DNA from: Betaproteobacteria bacterium
GTDB taxonomy: Bacteria > Pseudomonadota > Gammaproteobacteria > Burkholderiales > Rhodocyclaceae
DNA length: 64,000 nucleotides
Assembly (NCBI GenBank): GCA_016194935.1
Contig: JACQAO010000068.1
Location: forward strand, 1-64,000
Direction: 5' to 3'
In this document: positions 27,442-35,733 of the stretch, in pieces
Layout: every line of letters begins with the position of its first letter
Numbering within the stretch: position 1 is the stretch's first letter
The notes under the pieces: generated by a model
Seen by the model: the letters and a program-made list of their open reading frames with translations, nothing else
Database searches by the model: none
What the model was told of the DNA's origin: nothing
Made by a program: the position numbers and the translations under genes

Positions 27442-28101
27442 ATGAGCCACTATTACGGCCAGTTCATCAACCTGCTCGCCGCGATCCTGCTGTTGCTGTC
27501 TTTCGCCATGCTGGGGCAGCGGCGCATTCTTTCGCTGATCAATCTGTTCATGGCGCAGGGCGCGGTGCTGTGCGTATCGACCGCGACAGTGGCGTTTGTG
27601 ACCGGCCAGTCGCATCTCTACTGGTCGGCGCTGATTACTCTGCTGCTCAAGGTAATCCTGCTGCCCTGGATCCTGCACCGGCTGATCCGCCGCCTCAATG
27701 TGAAATGGGATATCGAAACACTCATCAATATTCCCACCACCATGCTGATTGGCATCGTCCTGGTGATCTTCTCCTTCAATCTGGCGCTGCCGATTTCTGA
27801 ACTGGCCGGCACCGTCACCCGGGCGACGCTGGGCATCGCCATTGCCGCCGTGCTGCTGGCTTTCCTGATGATGATCACGCGCTCCAAGGCGGTGCCGCAG
27901 GTGATCGGTTTTCTGGCGATGGAAAACGGCCTGTTCTTCGCCGCCACTTCCGCCACCTACGGCATGCCGATGGTGGTGGAACTGGGCATTGCCCTGGACG
28001 TGCTGGTCGGCATGGTGATCCTCGGGGTGTTCTTCTTCCAGATCCGCGAGCGCTTCGATTCGCTGGATATCCGGCACCTGGAACAGTTGAAGGAGGATTA
28101 G
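27442..28101 (+). CDS. HyfE-like membrane subunit
   Basis: 219 residues with about six or seven membrane helices. It matches HyfE, whose C-terminal half corresponds to NuoK-type subunits (PQVIGFLAMENGLFFAA carries a membrane-embedded glutamate). ATG 27442 lies 8 bp after hyfC; a longer frame running back into hyfC is a shadow. Its stop is followed two bases later by the TTG of the next gene. Confidence 0.87.
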   Translation: MSHYYGQFINLLAAILLLLSFAMLGQRRILSLINLFMAQGAVLCVSTATVAFVTGQSHLYWSALITLLLKVILLPWILHRLIRRLNVKWDIETLINIPTTMLIGIVLVIFSFNLALPISELAGTVTRATLGIAIAAVLLAFLMMITRSKAVPQVIGFLAMENGLFFAATSATYGMPMVVELGIALDVLVGMVILGVFFFQIRERFDSLDIRHLEQLKED

Positions 28102-28103
28102 CC

Positions 28104-29561
28104 TTGGAATTCCTCCTCGTCCTCGGCTTTCCCCTGCTCGGCGGCATCGCGCTGGCGCTGACCGGTCACTGGAAACGCGCCGCCGAGATCAACGCGGCGT
28201 TCAGCCTGCTTACCCTGCTCGCCGCCATCTTCCTCACCGTGAACGTCGTCGAGCACGGCCCGCAACTGCTGTATGACGAACAGATTTTCATCGACCCCCT
28301 GAATGTTTTCCTGGTGGCGCTGACGGCCTTCGTCGGCTTCACCACCTCGTTGTTCTCGCGCCCCTACATGCGTATCGAGCATCACCACGGACGCCTCACC
28401 ACGGGCCGTCTGCGGCTGTATCACAGCATGTTCCAACTGTTCATGTTCACCATGCTGCTGGCGCTGACCACCAACAATATGGGCATCCTGTGGGTGGCGA
28501 TGGAAGCGGCAACGCTGACCACGGTGCTGCTGGTCTCGCTCTACCGGACTGCTGCTTCACTGGAGGCGGCGTGGAAATATTTCATCCTGTGCGGCGTCGG
28601 CATTGCCCAAGCGCTGTTCGGCACCATCCTGCTGTTTTTTGCTGCCGAAAAAATTCTCGGCCACGAAGGCGGCGCGCTGTTATGGACGCACCTGGATGCG
28701 GTCAAGGGGCAACTCGAACCGGCGGTGATGTCCTTGGCATTCGTCTTCCTGCTGGTCGGTTATGGCGCCAAGGTCGGCCTGGCGCCGCTGCATAACTGGC
28801 TGCCCGATGCCCATGCCGAAGGCCCGACCCCTGTGTCGGCGGTGCTCTCCGGCCTGCTGCTGAATGTCGCGCTGTATGCGGTCTTGCGCTGCAAAGTGCT
28901 GGCCGACGGCGCGCTGCACAGCAGTCTGGCCGGCCTGCTGATGATGGGCTTCGGCCTGCTGTCGGTGGTAGTGGCGGCTTTCTTTCTGTCGCGCCAGAAG
29001 GACATCAAGCGGATGTTTGCCTATTCCTCAATTGAGCACATGGGCATCGTCACTTTCGCTTTCGGCATGGGCGGGCCGGTGGCGAATTTCGCCGGTCTTT
29101 TGCACATGACGGTACACAGCCTGACCAAGTCGGCGATATTTTTCGCCGTCGGCCACGCCACGCAAAAGAGCGGAACGCAATTGATGGAACACATTCGCGG
29201 CCTGATCAAGCTCAGCCCCACCATCGGCTGGGGGCTGATGCTCGGCACCCTGGCGATCCTCGGAATGCCGCCCTTCGGCGTGTTCGCCAGCGAATTCCTG
29301 ATCCTCACCACTGCAATGAAACAGCAGCCGTGGGCCACCCCTTTGCTGCTGATGGCGCTGGGCGTGGCTTTTGCCGCAATTTTCGGCAAGGTGCAGCCGA
29401 TGGTGTTCGGCGAAAGTGCGCCGGGGTCGCTGCGACTCCTGCCGCACAAACCAGCCATGCTGCCAGTGTTCATGCATCTGGGTCTGGTGCTGATGCTCGG
29501 CCTGTGGATACCTCCCTACCTGGCCGAGTGGTATCGTCAGGCAGCCAGGTTCATCGGATAA
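28104..29561 (+). CDS. HyfF-like proton-translocating subunit (NuoN/antiporter family)
   Basis: 485 residues, about 14 membrane helices, second antiporter-like subunit of the complex. The core motif is YGAKVGLAPLHNWLPDAHAE followed by GPTPVSAVLSGLLLN, with the ion-path lysine and histidines. A TTG start is supported by GAAGGAGGA eight bases upstream and by the tight spacing after hyfE. It resembles HyfF. Together with HyfB-like this gives the complex at least two ion channels. Confidence 0.9.
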   Translation: MEFLLVLGFPLLGGIALALTGHWKRAAEINAAFSLLTLLAAIFLTVNVVEHGPQLLYDEQIFIDPLNVFLVALTAFVGFTTSLFSRPYMRIEHHHGRLTTGRLRLYHSMFQLFMFTMLLALTTNNMGILWVAMEAATLTTVLLVSLYRTAASLEAAWKYFILCGVGIAQALFGTILLFFAAEKILGHEGGALLWTHLDAVKGQLEPAVMSLAFVFLLVGYGAKVGLAPLHNWLPDAHAEGPTPVSAVLSGLLLNVALYAVLRCKVLADGALHSSLAGLLMMGFGLLSVVVAAFFLSRQKDIKRMFAYSSIEHMGIVTFAFGMGGPVANFAGLLHMTVHSLTKSAIFFAVGHATQKSGTQLMEHIRGLIKLSPTIGWGLMLGTLAILGMPPFGVFASEFLILTTAMKQQPWATPLLLMALGVAFAAIFGKVQPMVFGESAPGSLRLLPHKPAMLPVFMHLGLVLMLGLWIPPYLAEWYRQAARFIG

Positions 29562-29564
29562 GCC

Positions 29565-31127
29565 ATGCGATTCCTCGACCAGAATCTGGAATTCACGCGC
29601 CTGCCCGGCGCACTGGAGTCTTTTCACGCCAACGCCGATGAAACCCAACTATCGGCCTTTGCCGCTGCGGTGAAGCAAACGGGCGGACGCTTCGTCGCGC
29701 TGTGGGGCAGTGACGAACGGAAACGGAATTCAAATGCTGGCGGCTACGCGGTGCATGTGGCGTTCGGCATCGCCGAAGGTCTGGCGCTGGTAACGCTGCC
29801 GATGCACGCAGAAAACCCCGAGTATCCCGATCTCTCAGAAATTTTTCCTGCGGCGAACCGCCTCCAGCGCACCTGCTTCGATCTGCTCGGCATCCGCGCC
29901 CGCGGCGGCGATCAGCGTCCCTGGCTGCGCCACGCCAACTGGCCTGCCGACTACTTCCCGCTGCGCCGCGATGTCGATGGCGCGCGGCAGTTCGAAGCGC
30001 ACAACGAGGACTATGCCTTCGTCCGCGTCGAGGGCGACGGCGTGCACGAGATTCCGGTCGGGCCGATCCACGCCGGCATCATCGAGCCTGGCCACTTCCG
30101 TTTTTCCATCGTCGGCGAAAAAGTCTTGCGCCTGGAACAGCGTCTCGGCTGGACCCACAAGGGCATCGAAAAGCGTTTCGAACAACTGCCGCTGGCCGAA
30201 GCCCACAAACTGGCCGGTCGTGTTTCCGGCGACTCGACCGTCGCCTTTGCCTGGGCTTACTGCCTCGCTGCGGAGTCGCTTGCCGCTTGCACTCCGCCGC
30301 CGCGGGCGCTGTGGCTGCGCGCCCTGCTGCTGGAGCGCGAGCGTGTCGCCAACCATCTCGGCGACCTCGGCGCTCTCGGCAACGACGCTGCGCTATCTTT
30401 CGGTCTCGCCCAGTTTCTGCGCCTCAAAGAAGACTGGCTGCGCCTGTCGGGCGAGCTGTTCGGGCATCGCTTCATGATGGACGCCATTGTCCCCGGCGGC
30501 GTCGCCCGCGACCTGCCCGGCGGCGCCAGCGAAAAAATCGCCCGTCAGTGCAATGCCATCGAGCGCGAAGTACGCATCCTCAAAAACATCTACGACGAAC
30601 ACGCCGGCTTGCAGGATCGCTTCCTCACCACCGGTCGACTGAATCCGGCTTTGGCTTCCGCGTTGAGCATCAGCGGACTGGCCGGTCGCGCCAGCAGCCA
30701 GGCCTGGGATCTGCGCACGCAATTTCCCATCACCCCCTACGACCAACTCGACGTGCGCATCGCCACGCATCGCAACGGCGATGTCGCCGCGCGCGTCACG
30801 CTGCGCTTCGAGGAAGTGTTCGAATCGCTGCGCTTGACCCGCATCATCCTGACGCAATTGCTGGAGAATAAAAGCACGGAGTATTTCGCCCCGCTCCCGG
30901 CAGCGCCGGACGGCGCATTCGGCCTGGGCTGGATCGAAGGCTGGCGCGGCGACGTGCTGGTGGCGCTGGAGGCTGGGCCGGCGGGCAGCATCCGCCGCTG
31001 CCATTGTCACGATTCCTCGACACGCACCTGGCCAGCGCTGGAACATGCCGTCATGGGCAACATCGTGCCGGATTTTCCGCTGATCAATAAATCCTTCAAC
31101 CTGTCCTACAGCGGACAGGATCTCTAA
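29565..31127 (+). CDS. HyfG/HycE-like large subunit lacking all [NiFe] ligand cysteines
   Basis: 520 residues: a NuoC-like N-terminal domain (about 1-140) and a NuoD/hydrogenase-large-like domain. The region GPIHAGIIEPGHFRF (167-180) is classic for this family. The first cysteine motif, RxCGxC in true hydrogenases, reads RVSGDS at 219-224. The C-terminal DPCxxC equivalent reads NLSYSG at 512-517. All four nickel-iron ligands are therefore Ser, Ser, Ser and Gly. Hydrogen chemistry is ruled out; the protein fits the Ehr (energy-converting hydrogenase-related) group between group 4 hydrogenases and complex I. The stop is followed by a hairpin-rich gap before the small subunit. Confidence 0.9.
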   Translation: MRFLDQNLEFTRLPGALESFHANADETQLSAFAAAVKQTGGRFVALWGSDERKRNSNAGGYAVHVAFGIAEGLALVTLPMHAENPEYPDLSEIFPAANRLQRTCFDLLGIRARGGDQRPWLRHANWPADYFPLRRDVDGARQFEAHNEDYAFVRVEGDGVHEIPVGPIHAGIIEPGHFRFSIVGEKVLRLEQRLGWTHKGIEKRFEQLPLAEAHKLAGRVSGDSTVAFAWAYCLAAESLAACTPPPRALWLRALLLERERVANHLGDLGALGNDAALSFGLAQFLRLKEDWLRLSGELFGHRFMMDAIVPGGVARDLPGGASEKIARQCNAIEREVRILKNIYDEHAGLQDRFLTTGRLNPALASALSISGLAGRASSQAWDLRTQFPITPYDQLDVRIATHRNGDVAARVTLRFEEVFESLRLTRIILTQLLENKSTEYFAPLPAAPDGAFGLGWIEGWRGDVLVALEAGPAGSIRRCHCHDSSTRTWPALEHAVMGNIVPDFPLINKSFNLSYSGQDL

Positions 31128-31205
31128 CTCGCATGGTCGCCAAGCTCTCCCCTGTGCCATGAAATCGTTCGAAGCAATAAACACCCGCCCCTCCCGTCCG
31201 TCCAC

Positions 31206-31289
31206 GGCAGGCTTTGCACAGCCTGCCGGCGTCGGCGGCGCGGAGCAGTGCTCCGCGAAACCCCGCCTTCGCCCCCTCACGGGGAGGCG
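31206..31289. repeat. Three adjacent hairpins in the large/small subunit gap
   Basis: Hairpin 1 has an 8-bp perfect stem (GGCAGGCT 31206-31213 with 31220-31227). Hairpin 2 has an 8-bp stem with a 3-base loop (CGCGGAGC 31239-31246 with 31250-31257). Hairpin 3 pairs CGCCT and CCCC (31264-31268, 31273-31276) with GGGGAGGCG at 31281-31289 around a small bulge. They fill much of a 235-bp gap inside an otherwise tightly packed operon. No T-run follows, so they look like a REP-type element or an mRNA processing site. Confidence 0.7.
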
Positions 31290-31362
31290 ACTAACTTGCT
31301 CGCTACGCTCGTCGGGTTACTCAGCGCTTAATTTCGCTATTTCACGTTAAACAGACCCGGCT

Positions 31363-31896
31363 ATGTACCAACTGCTCAAACAAATCCTCGTCACCGGTAT
31401 CAAAACCGAAGCGCCGCCCGTCGCCGACGATGCCTTGCGTGTCACGACGCAACGGCTGGAGCAGGCGATGCTGAAAACGTTAGGCCGGGCGCTGGTGATC
31501 CGGCATATCGACGCCGGCTCCTGCAACGGCTGCGAGCTGGAGATTCATGCGCTCGGCAATCCTTATTACAACCTGGAAGCGCTGGGCATCAGGTTCGCCG
31601 CCAGTCCCCGCCACGCCGACCTGTTGCTGGTCACCGGCCCGGTTGCCAGCAATATGGTTGTCGCCCTGCAACGCGCCTACGAAGCCACCCCGGCGCCCAA
31701 GCTGGTGGTGGCGGTGGGCGACTGCGGCTGCAATACTGGCAACTGCGCTGGCAACAGCGGTGGCATTTTCGGCGAGAGCTACGCCAGTCGCGGCAAAGTT
31801 GCCAATGTCATTCCGGTGGATGTGGCAGTACCCGGTTGCCCGCCGACGCCGCTGGCGCTGATGCAGGGCATCCTCACCGCAATCAGTGGAAAGTAA
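31363..31896 (+). CDS. HyfI/NuoB-like small subunit with one [4Fe-4S] site
   Basis: 177 residues homologous to HyfI/HycG and NuoB. Unlike the large subunit it keeps its cluster ligands: Cys54 and Cys57 (CNGCE), Cys121 (GDC) and Cys159 (PGCPPTP), enough for the proximal/N2-type cluster. The segment CGCNTGNC adds two extra cysteines close to the third ligand. It is the last subunit gene of the operon. No HyfH/NuoI-type ferredoxin subunit is encoded nearby, so how electrons reach this cluster is open. Confidence 0.9.
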   Translation: MYQLLKQILVTGIKTEAPPVADDALRVTTQRLEQAMLKTLGRALVIRHIDAGSCNGCELEIHALGNPYYNLEALGIRFAASPRHADLLLVTGPVASNMVVALQRAYEATPAPKLVVAVGDCGCNTGNCAGNSGGIFGESYASRGKVANVIPVDVAVPGCPPTPLALMQGILTAISGK

Positions 31897-31910
31897 GCAC
31901 AACGCATCGC

Positions 31911-32183
31911 ATGGAATCACGCCGCCTCATCATCCAGGGTATCGTGCAAGGCGTCGCCTACCGCTACCATATGACCGAAGCGGCGCGCGCCCTGGGTGTG
32001 TGCGGCTGGGTAAGAAACCGCAGTGACGGCACAGTCGAAGCCCTGGTCAGCGGCGACGCCGCTGCCGTCGCCGCCATCATCGCCTGGGCCCGCCACGGCC
32101 CGCCTTCTGCCCGTGTCAGCCATGTCGCGGTGGAAATGGCGGAGGAGTCTGGTGAAGTATTCATGCAACGGCCCGGCATATAG
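31911..32183 (+). CDS. acyP: Acylphosphatase
   Basis: A 90-residue acylphosphatase that hydrolyses carboxyl-phosphate anhydrides. The phosphate loop reads GIVQGVAYRYHM with the catalytic arginine in AYR. The catalytic asparagine lies in GWVRNRSDGTVE. The canonical motif has GxVQGVGFR, so GF is replaced by AY here. ATG 31911 gives the normal length; a longer frame into the preceding gene is not needed. It lies 14 bp behind the small-subunit gene and may be co-transcribed. Confidence 0.92.
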   Translation: MESRRLIIQGIVQGVAYRYHMTEAARALGVCGWVRNRSDGTVEALVSGDAAAVAAIIAWARHGPPSARVSHVAVEMAEESGEVFMQRPGI

Positions 32184-32191
32184 AAAAATAC

Positions 32192-33034
32192 TCACTCTTC
32201 CCTCTTTACCAGTTTTTTCTTGCTTGGGGGCAGATAGTTCTCTGTCGAAACCACTTTCCTTCCGGTTTTACCTTCCAGTTCCAGCCTTGCCTTTTTGGCG
32301 ATGCCACCGCCGGTTTTCGCCGCAGCCTCATTCTCGTTCATGCCGGTGGCCTCAATGCTCTCGGCTATCTGGCGCGTGGATAATTCCGCCAACGCGGTAA
32401 AGATCAGTTCGGCTTCGCTCATATGGTCGCGCAGGTTTTGCGTCTTCAACCCCTTCATCGCCTTATGCGCTTTCACATCCACCTCGGCCCACTCCTGATG
32501 AATGATATTGGTGAGGATCGCGTATTCCTCGCCTTCCTTGATATCGTGGTTCGCCCAGTAATCGGTCAGCTTGTTGCGCGTCTCCTGCCCGGTCATGCGC
32601 TGCTGTATCCACTTCTGGCTGCGGCCATGCTTTTGCCAGGTCTCGCGGGCGCGATCCAGCGAACGGGCGGGGTCGGCCAACTCCTGCATCCGCTCATAGC
32701 CCACCTTCGCCAGCCACAACTTGATCGGCTCGGCTTTCGGGCTGGGTACGGATTGCACCAACCGCAGCAGCGTTTCAGGAGTGGCGACATCGGTGAGGTA
32801 ATTTTTCCCGTCTGCGGCAGGCAATTTCAGTCGGTGACAATTTGTCACCGACTCGCTGCCTTCCTTGCCCAGCCGCTCTTTCAGCTTGTTCCAGTATTTT
32901 CTGGCAGTCTGGTAATCCGGCTGCTGGGTCAGCACCTGCACAATGTCCACCACCGAAAACAACCATGTCTCCGTCGCCTCGTCATATACGCGGCGGATTT
33001 CATGTGCTTCAAAGATGGCTGGCTGGAGTTTCAT
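32192..33034 (-). CDS. Bro-N domain protein, DinD-like
   Basis: 280 residues. The N-terminal Bro-N/antirepressor domain (about 1-110) shows WLFSVVDIVQVLTQQPDYQTA-like sequence (first part quoted). A central helical part and a C-terminal half resemble E. coli DinD (HKAMKGLKTQNLRDHMSEAE; VVSTENYLPP). Such proteins occur in phages and as chromosomal DNA-damage-inducible genes. ATG 33034 follows AAGGAG at a good distance. A longer frame through the upstream 9-bp repeats would add SDG triplets but has no ribosome site. No prophage genes surround it. Confidence 0.75.
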   Translation of the reverse strand: MKLQPAIFEAHEIRRVYDEATETWLFSVVDIVQVLTQQPDYQTARKYWNKLKERLGKEGSESVTNCHRLKLPAADGKNYLTDVATPETLLRLVQSVPSPKAEPIKLWLAKVGYERMQELADPARSLDRARETWQKHGRSQKWIQQRMTGQETRNKLTDYWANHDIKEGEEYAILTNIIHQEWAEVDVKAHKAMKGLKTQNLRDHMSEAELIFTALAELSTRQIAESIEATGMNENEAAAKTGGGIAKKARLELEGKTGRKVVSTENYLPPSKKKLVKREE

Positions 33035-33064
33035 TGTCAGGACTCCTTGTTCATGGATGGTAAA

Positions 33065-33108
33065 CGAACCATCCGAACCATCCGAACCATCCGAACCATC
33101 CGAACCAT
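33065..33108. repeat. 9-bp tandem repeat, nearly five copies, upstream of the Bro-N gene
   Basis: The unit cgaaccatc repeats four times exactly with a fifth partial copy. It sits between the small upstream gene and the Bro-N gene start, within its untranslated leader. Copy-number change here would alter leader length rather than protein. Confidence 0.95.
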
Positions 33109-33128
33109 TCCGCTTTGCGCCTGCTTCC

Positions 33129-33350
33129 CTATTCGGCCCACGCGCGGTTCTCAAGTTCTTCCAGCATGCGGGCAAACAACTGCTCTGCCTGCGCTGAGAG
33201 GTTGTCCTGCTGCTTGTAGGGTTCGAGGCGATCCATCAAGTCCTGATTGATCGGCGCAGTGACAGGCGGCCCTTCTGGACTGCGGGGTCGTAAAGAGCAG
33301 GCATCGAGCGACTCCGACTTATTGATGCGTGTGATCATACGCATTGCCAT
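33129..33350 (-). CDS. Small hypothetical protein upstream of the Bro-N gene
   Basis: 73 residues, no membrane segment. The C-terminal half (INQDLMDRLEPYKQQDNLSA onward) looks like a helical DNA-binding or antitoxin-like end, but no family is recognised. Same strand as the Bro-N gene, 94 bp upstream, with the 9-bp array in the gap. Coding status is moderately likely. Confidence 0.45.
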   Translation of the reverse strand: MAMRMITRINKSESLDACSLRPRSPEGPPVTAPINQDLMDRLEPYKQQDNLSAQAEQLFARMLEELENRAWAE

Positions 33351-33472
33351 CGCCAGATGTCAAACACAGCCTCTGGCGACAGGAACCAGGCCATTGAGAG
33401 CGCTCTTTTTTTGGTAAGCAGGCATGCTGGAATCCGTTCAGAACGCCACTGATCTAATTGCATCACGGCTGT

Positions 33473-33486
33473 TGATATATGTATCA
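33473..33486. promoter_or_regulatory. 14-bp palindrome upstream of the sulfite dehydrogenase genes
   Basis: TGATATATGTATCA is a palindrome with 5-bp perfect arms, about 86 bases before the start of sorA. It lies in an AT-rich pocket of a GC-rich genome, as expected of a promoter or operator. The factor is unknown. The remainder of 33351-33571 shows no other clear signal. Confidence 0.4.
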
Positions 33487-33571
33487 GTTTTTTGCGCGAA
33501 ATTATGTTTCCGGCTTTGATATGATCAACTGAAAATGGAAGTCACATAACTGGATTTTTGGGGAGCCACTA

Positions 33572-34792
33572 ATGAAAAGTCGTCGATCCTTTCTAAAGAG
33601 TACTGGCAGCGGGCTTGCAATCGCTGGCGCCAGTTTGTTTGCGCCAAAGTTCTTGTATGCCGCAGGTCTGTCTTCGGGAACCATCGAGGCGTCGAGCCTG
33701 GAAACGTTGCCTGGCAAGAAGCCTCTGATCAAGCGCAACTACCGTCCGGTGAACTACGAAACACCGGTCGAGTACTTCGACGACGTCATCACTCCGAACG
33801 ACCGTTTCTTCGTGCGCTGGCACCTCACCGAGGTTCCTGAAATCACTCCTGCCGATTGGCGGCTCAAGATCGGCGGTGAATCCGCCGAGCATCCTTTTGA
33901 ACTGAGTCTGGAGCAGTTGAAGAAGGATTTCCCGGCGGTCGAGATGACGGCGGTCTGCCAGTGCTCGGGTAATCGGCGCGGCCTCTCCGATCCCCACGTA
34001 GCCGGCGTCGAGTGGGGCTATGGGGCGATGGGCAACGCCCGCTGGAAGGGCGTGCGGCTCAAGGATGTGCTGGCCAAAGCCGGGATAAAACCGGATGCCG
34101 TCGAGATCACTTTTGACGGCGCGGACGGCCCCGCCATCGACAAGACGCCGGATTTCGCCAAGAGCCTGCCGCTCTGGAAAGCGCTCGACGAGAACGTCCT
34201 GATCGCCTATGAAATGAACGGCGAACCCTTGCCGCACCTGAACGGCGGGCCGGCACGCATCATTGTCCCCGGCTGGACCGCCACTTACTGGGTGAAAAAA
34301 ATCGTTGCCATCAATGCTGTCGCCAAACCGCTCCAGACTTTCTGGATGAACCCCGCCTACCGGGTGCCGAAGGGGATGTTTCCGACCGGGGAACGCTTCA
34401 CTTCCCAGGAAAAGGAAAACGTGCCGACGACACCTATTACCGAGATCGTCGTCAATTCCCTGATCACCAATATCAAGGACGGGCAGCGCTTCCATCGTGG
34501 CGCCCCTGTCGTCGTCAAGGGCCTTGCCTGGGATGCCGGCTACGGCATCAATCTGGTGGAGGTTTCGATTGACGAAGGCAAGACCTGGCAAGCCGCCACG
34601 CTGGGCGCAGACCAGGGCCGCTTCTCGTTCCGTTCCTGGCAGTTCTCCTTCAAGCCAACGCAGTCCGGCAAGCATGTCGTGATGGCCAAGGCATCCAATC
34701 GCCAAGGGGCGACGCAGACTTTTGAATTAATCTTTAACCCGGCTGGATATCACAATAATGTGGTTCAGCGCATCGCCATCCAGGTTGCTTGA
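33572..34792 (+). CDS. sorA: Sulfite:cytochrome c oxidoreductase, molybdopterin subunit SorA
   Basis: 406 residues. A twin-arginine signal (SRRSFLKS, cleavage near residue 30) sends the folded molybdenum protein to the periplasm. The sulfite-oxidase fold follows, with the molybdenum-ligand cysteine in CQCSGNRR (Cys131). A C-terminal Mo-co dimerisation domain covers about 290-400. It oxidises sulfite to sulfate and passes electrons to a small c-type cytochrome, which is encoded next. GGGGAG precedes the start. Together they form sorAB. Confidence 0.92.
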   Translation: MKSRRSFLKSTGSGLAIAGASLFAPKFLYAAGLSSGTIEASSLETLPGKKPLIKRNYRPVNYETPVEYFDDVITPNDRFFVRWHLTEVPEITPADWRLKIGGESAEHPFELSLEQLKKDFPAVEMTAVCQCSGNRRGLSDPHVAGVEWGYGAMGNARWKGVRLKDVLAKAGIKPDAVEITFDGADGPAIDKTPDFAKSLPLWKALDENVLIAYEMNGEPLPHLNGGPARIIVPGWTATYWVKKIVAINAVAKPLQTFWMNPAYRVPKGMFPTGERFTSQEKENVPTTPITEIVVNSLITNIKDGQRFHRGAPVVVKGLAWDAGYGINLVEVSIDEGKTWQAATLGADQGRFSFRSWQFSFKPTQSGKHVVMAKASNRQGATQTFELIFNPAGYHNNVVQRIAIQVA

Positions 34793-34803
34793 GGAGATAT
34801 CAC

Positions 34804-35127
34804 ATGAAAAGTCTGACAATATTTTCCATCCTGGGCCTGGCCGCGCTTTCCGCAAGCGCAGTGGCTGGCGAGGATAAAATTCAACTCAAGCATGGCCCTG
34901 GAAGTGAGCTGGTGGCAGCCCATTGCGTCATGTGCCACAGCCTGGACATGATTCAGATCAACTCGCCGTTCTTGAAGCGCGGGCAATGGGAAGCGACCGT
35001 CACCAAGATGAAAAAAGTCATGGGTGCGCCGATCAACGATGAGGATACCGCCAAGATCGTCGACTACCTGACCAAATACTACGGGGCGGAAACACCTCCA
35101 GCACCCCCGGCTGCGGCGAAAAACTAG
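34804..35127 (+). CDS. sorB: Sulfite dehydrogenase cytochrome c subunit SorB
   Basis: 107 residues with a Sec signal (cleavage after ASA-VAG near residue 22) and one haem c site CVMCH at residues 41-45. A methionine-containing helix (MKKVMGAPI) gives a candidate sixth ligand. Size and position directly behind the molybdenum subunit, 11 bp after its stop, match SorB, the electron acceptor of SorA. The Pro/Ala-rich tail is unremarkable. The stop overlaps that of the convergent DUF3501 gene by 4 bp. Confidence 0.9.
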   Translation: MKSLTIFSILGLAALSASAVAGEDKIQLKHGPGSELVAAHCVMCHSLDMIQINSPFLKRGQWEATVTKMKKVMGAPINDEDTAKIVDYLTKYYGAETPPAPPAAAKN

Positions 35128-35705
35128 GCCAGATCGGCGACCAGCGTTTCTCTGGTCGCATCAGGCACTTCCAGGCTGACTGTGTAGTTGGGATGGTCGA
35201 CGCCCATGCCGATGGCCTGGCCGGACTTGGCGGCGGCTACCATCGCGGGGGTGAGCTCGAAGCGCAGAAAATGCACTGCGGAAGTCTTGTCGGCGGTGGT
35301 GCGCTCCAGGTCTTCGTCGGCAATCGCAAACACTTTGTCATGCCCGGCGACGCGCACCCATATTTTGTCTTCCACATTTAACAGACGCGCCAGCTCGACC
35401 CGGCGCTGCGCTTCGTCGGGATATTCGATCAGCATGGTGGCTTTCCAATTCGCGCCGTCCGGTACCAGCGGCCCGTAGACGCTGATTTCGTCCTGGATGC
35501 CCTGTTCCTCGAAAATTTTCTCGATGCGCAGCATTTCCTGTATCTGATAACGCACCGTCTGTTCGTCCTCGAACAGCAAGTTGATATGTTCACCGAGGGC
35601 CACACTGCGCAAGCGGCGGTGGGGAATGATCTTTGCGCGCAGCGCCGGGCGCTCCCGCGCATAAGCTTCGAGCGACATGAGACTGTCGCGGGTAATCTTG
35701 CTCAC
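35124..35705 (-). CDS. DUF3501 family protein
   Basis: 193 residues with the typical DUF3501 start (LMSLEAYARERPALRAKII in part) and LLFEDEQTVRYQIQEMLRIE. Function unknown. In many proteobacteria it is the third gene of a conserved set behind rubrerythrin and a CCG-type iron-sulfur protein, exactly as here. That linkage suggests a joint role in handling oxidants or in an electron-transfer reaction; no catalytic motif is evident. Confidence 0.88.
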   Translation of the reverse strand: MSKITRDSLMSLEAYARERPALRAKIIPHRRLRSVALGEHINLLFEDEQTVRYQIQEMLRIEKIFEEQGIQDEISVYGPLVPDGANWKATMLIEYPDEAQRRVELARLLNVEDKIWVRVAGHDKVFAIADEDLERTTADKTSAVHFLRFELTPAMVAAAKSGQAIGMGVDHPNYTVSLEVPDATRETLVADLA

Positions 35706-35733
35706 GTATTTCTCCTGAATGGTTTCAAGCTGC

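Noticed and set aside
29565-31127. Calling the hyf-like operon a hydrogenase
   Set aside because: All four nickel-iron ligand cysteines of the large subunit are replaced, so hydrogenase activity is not supported.
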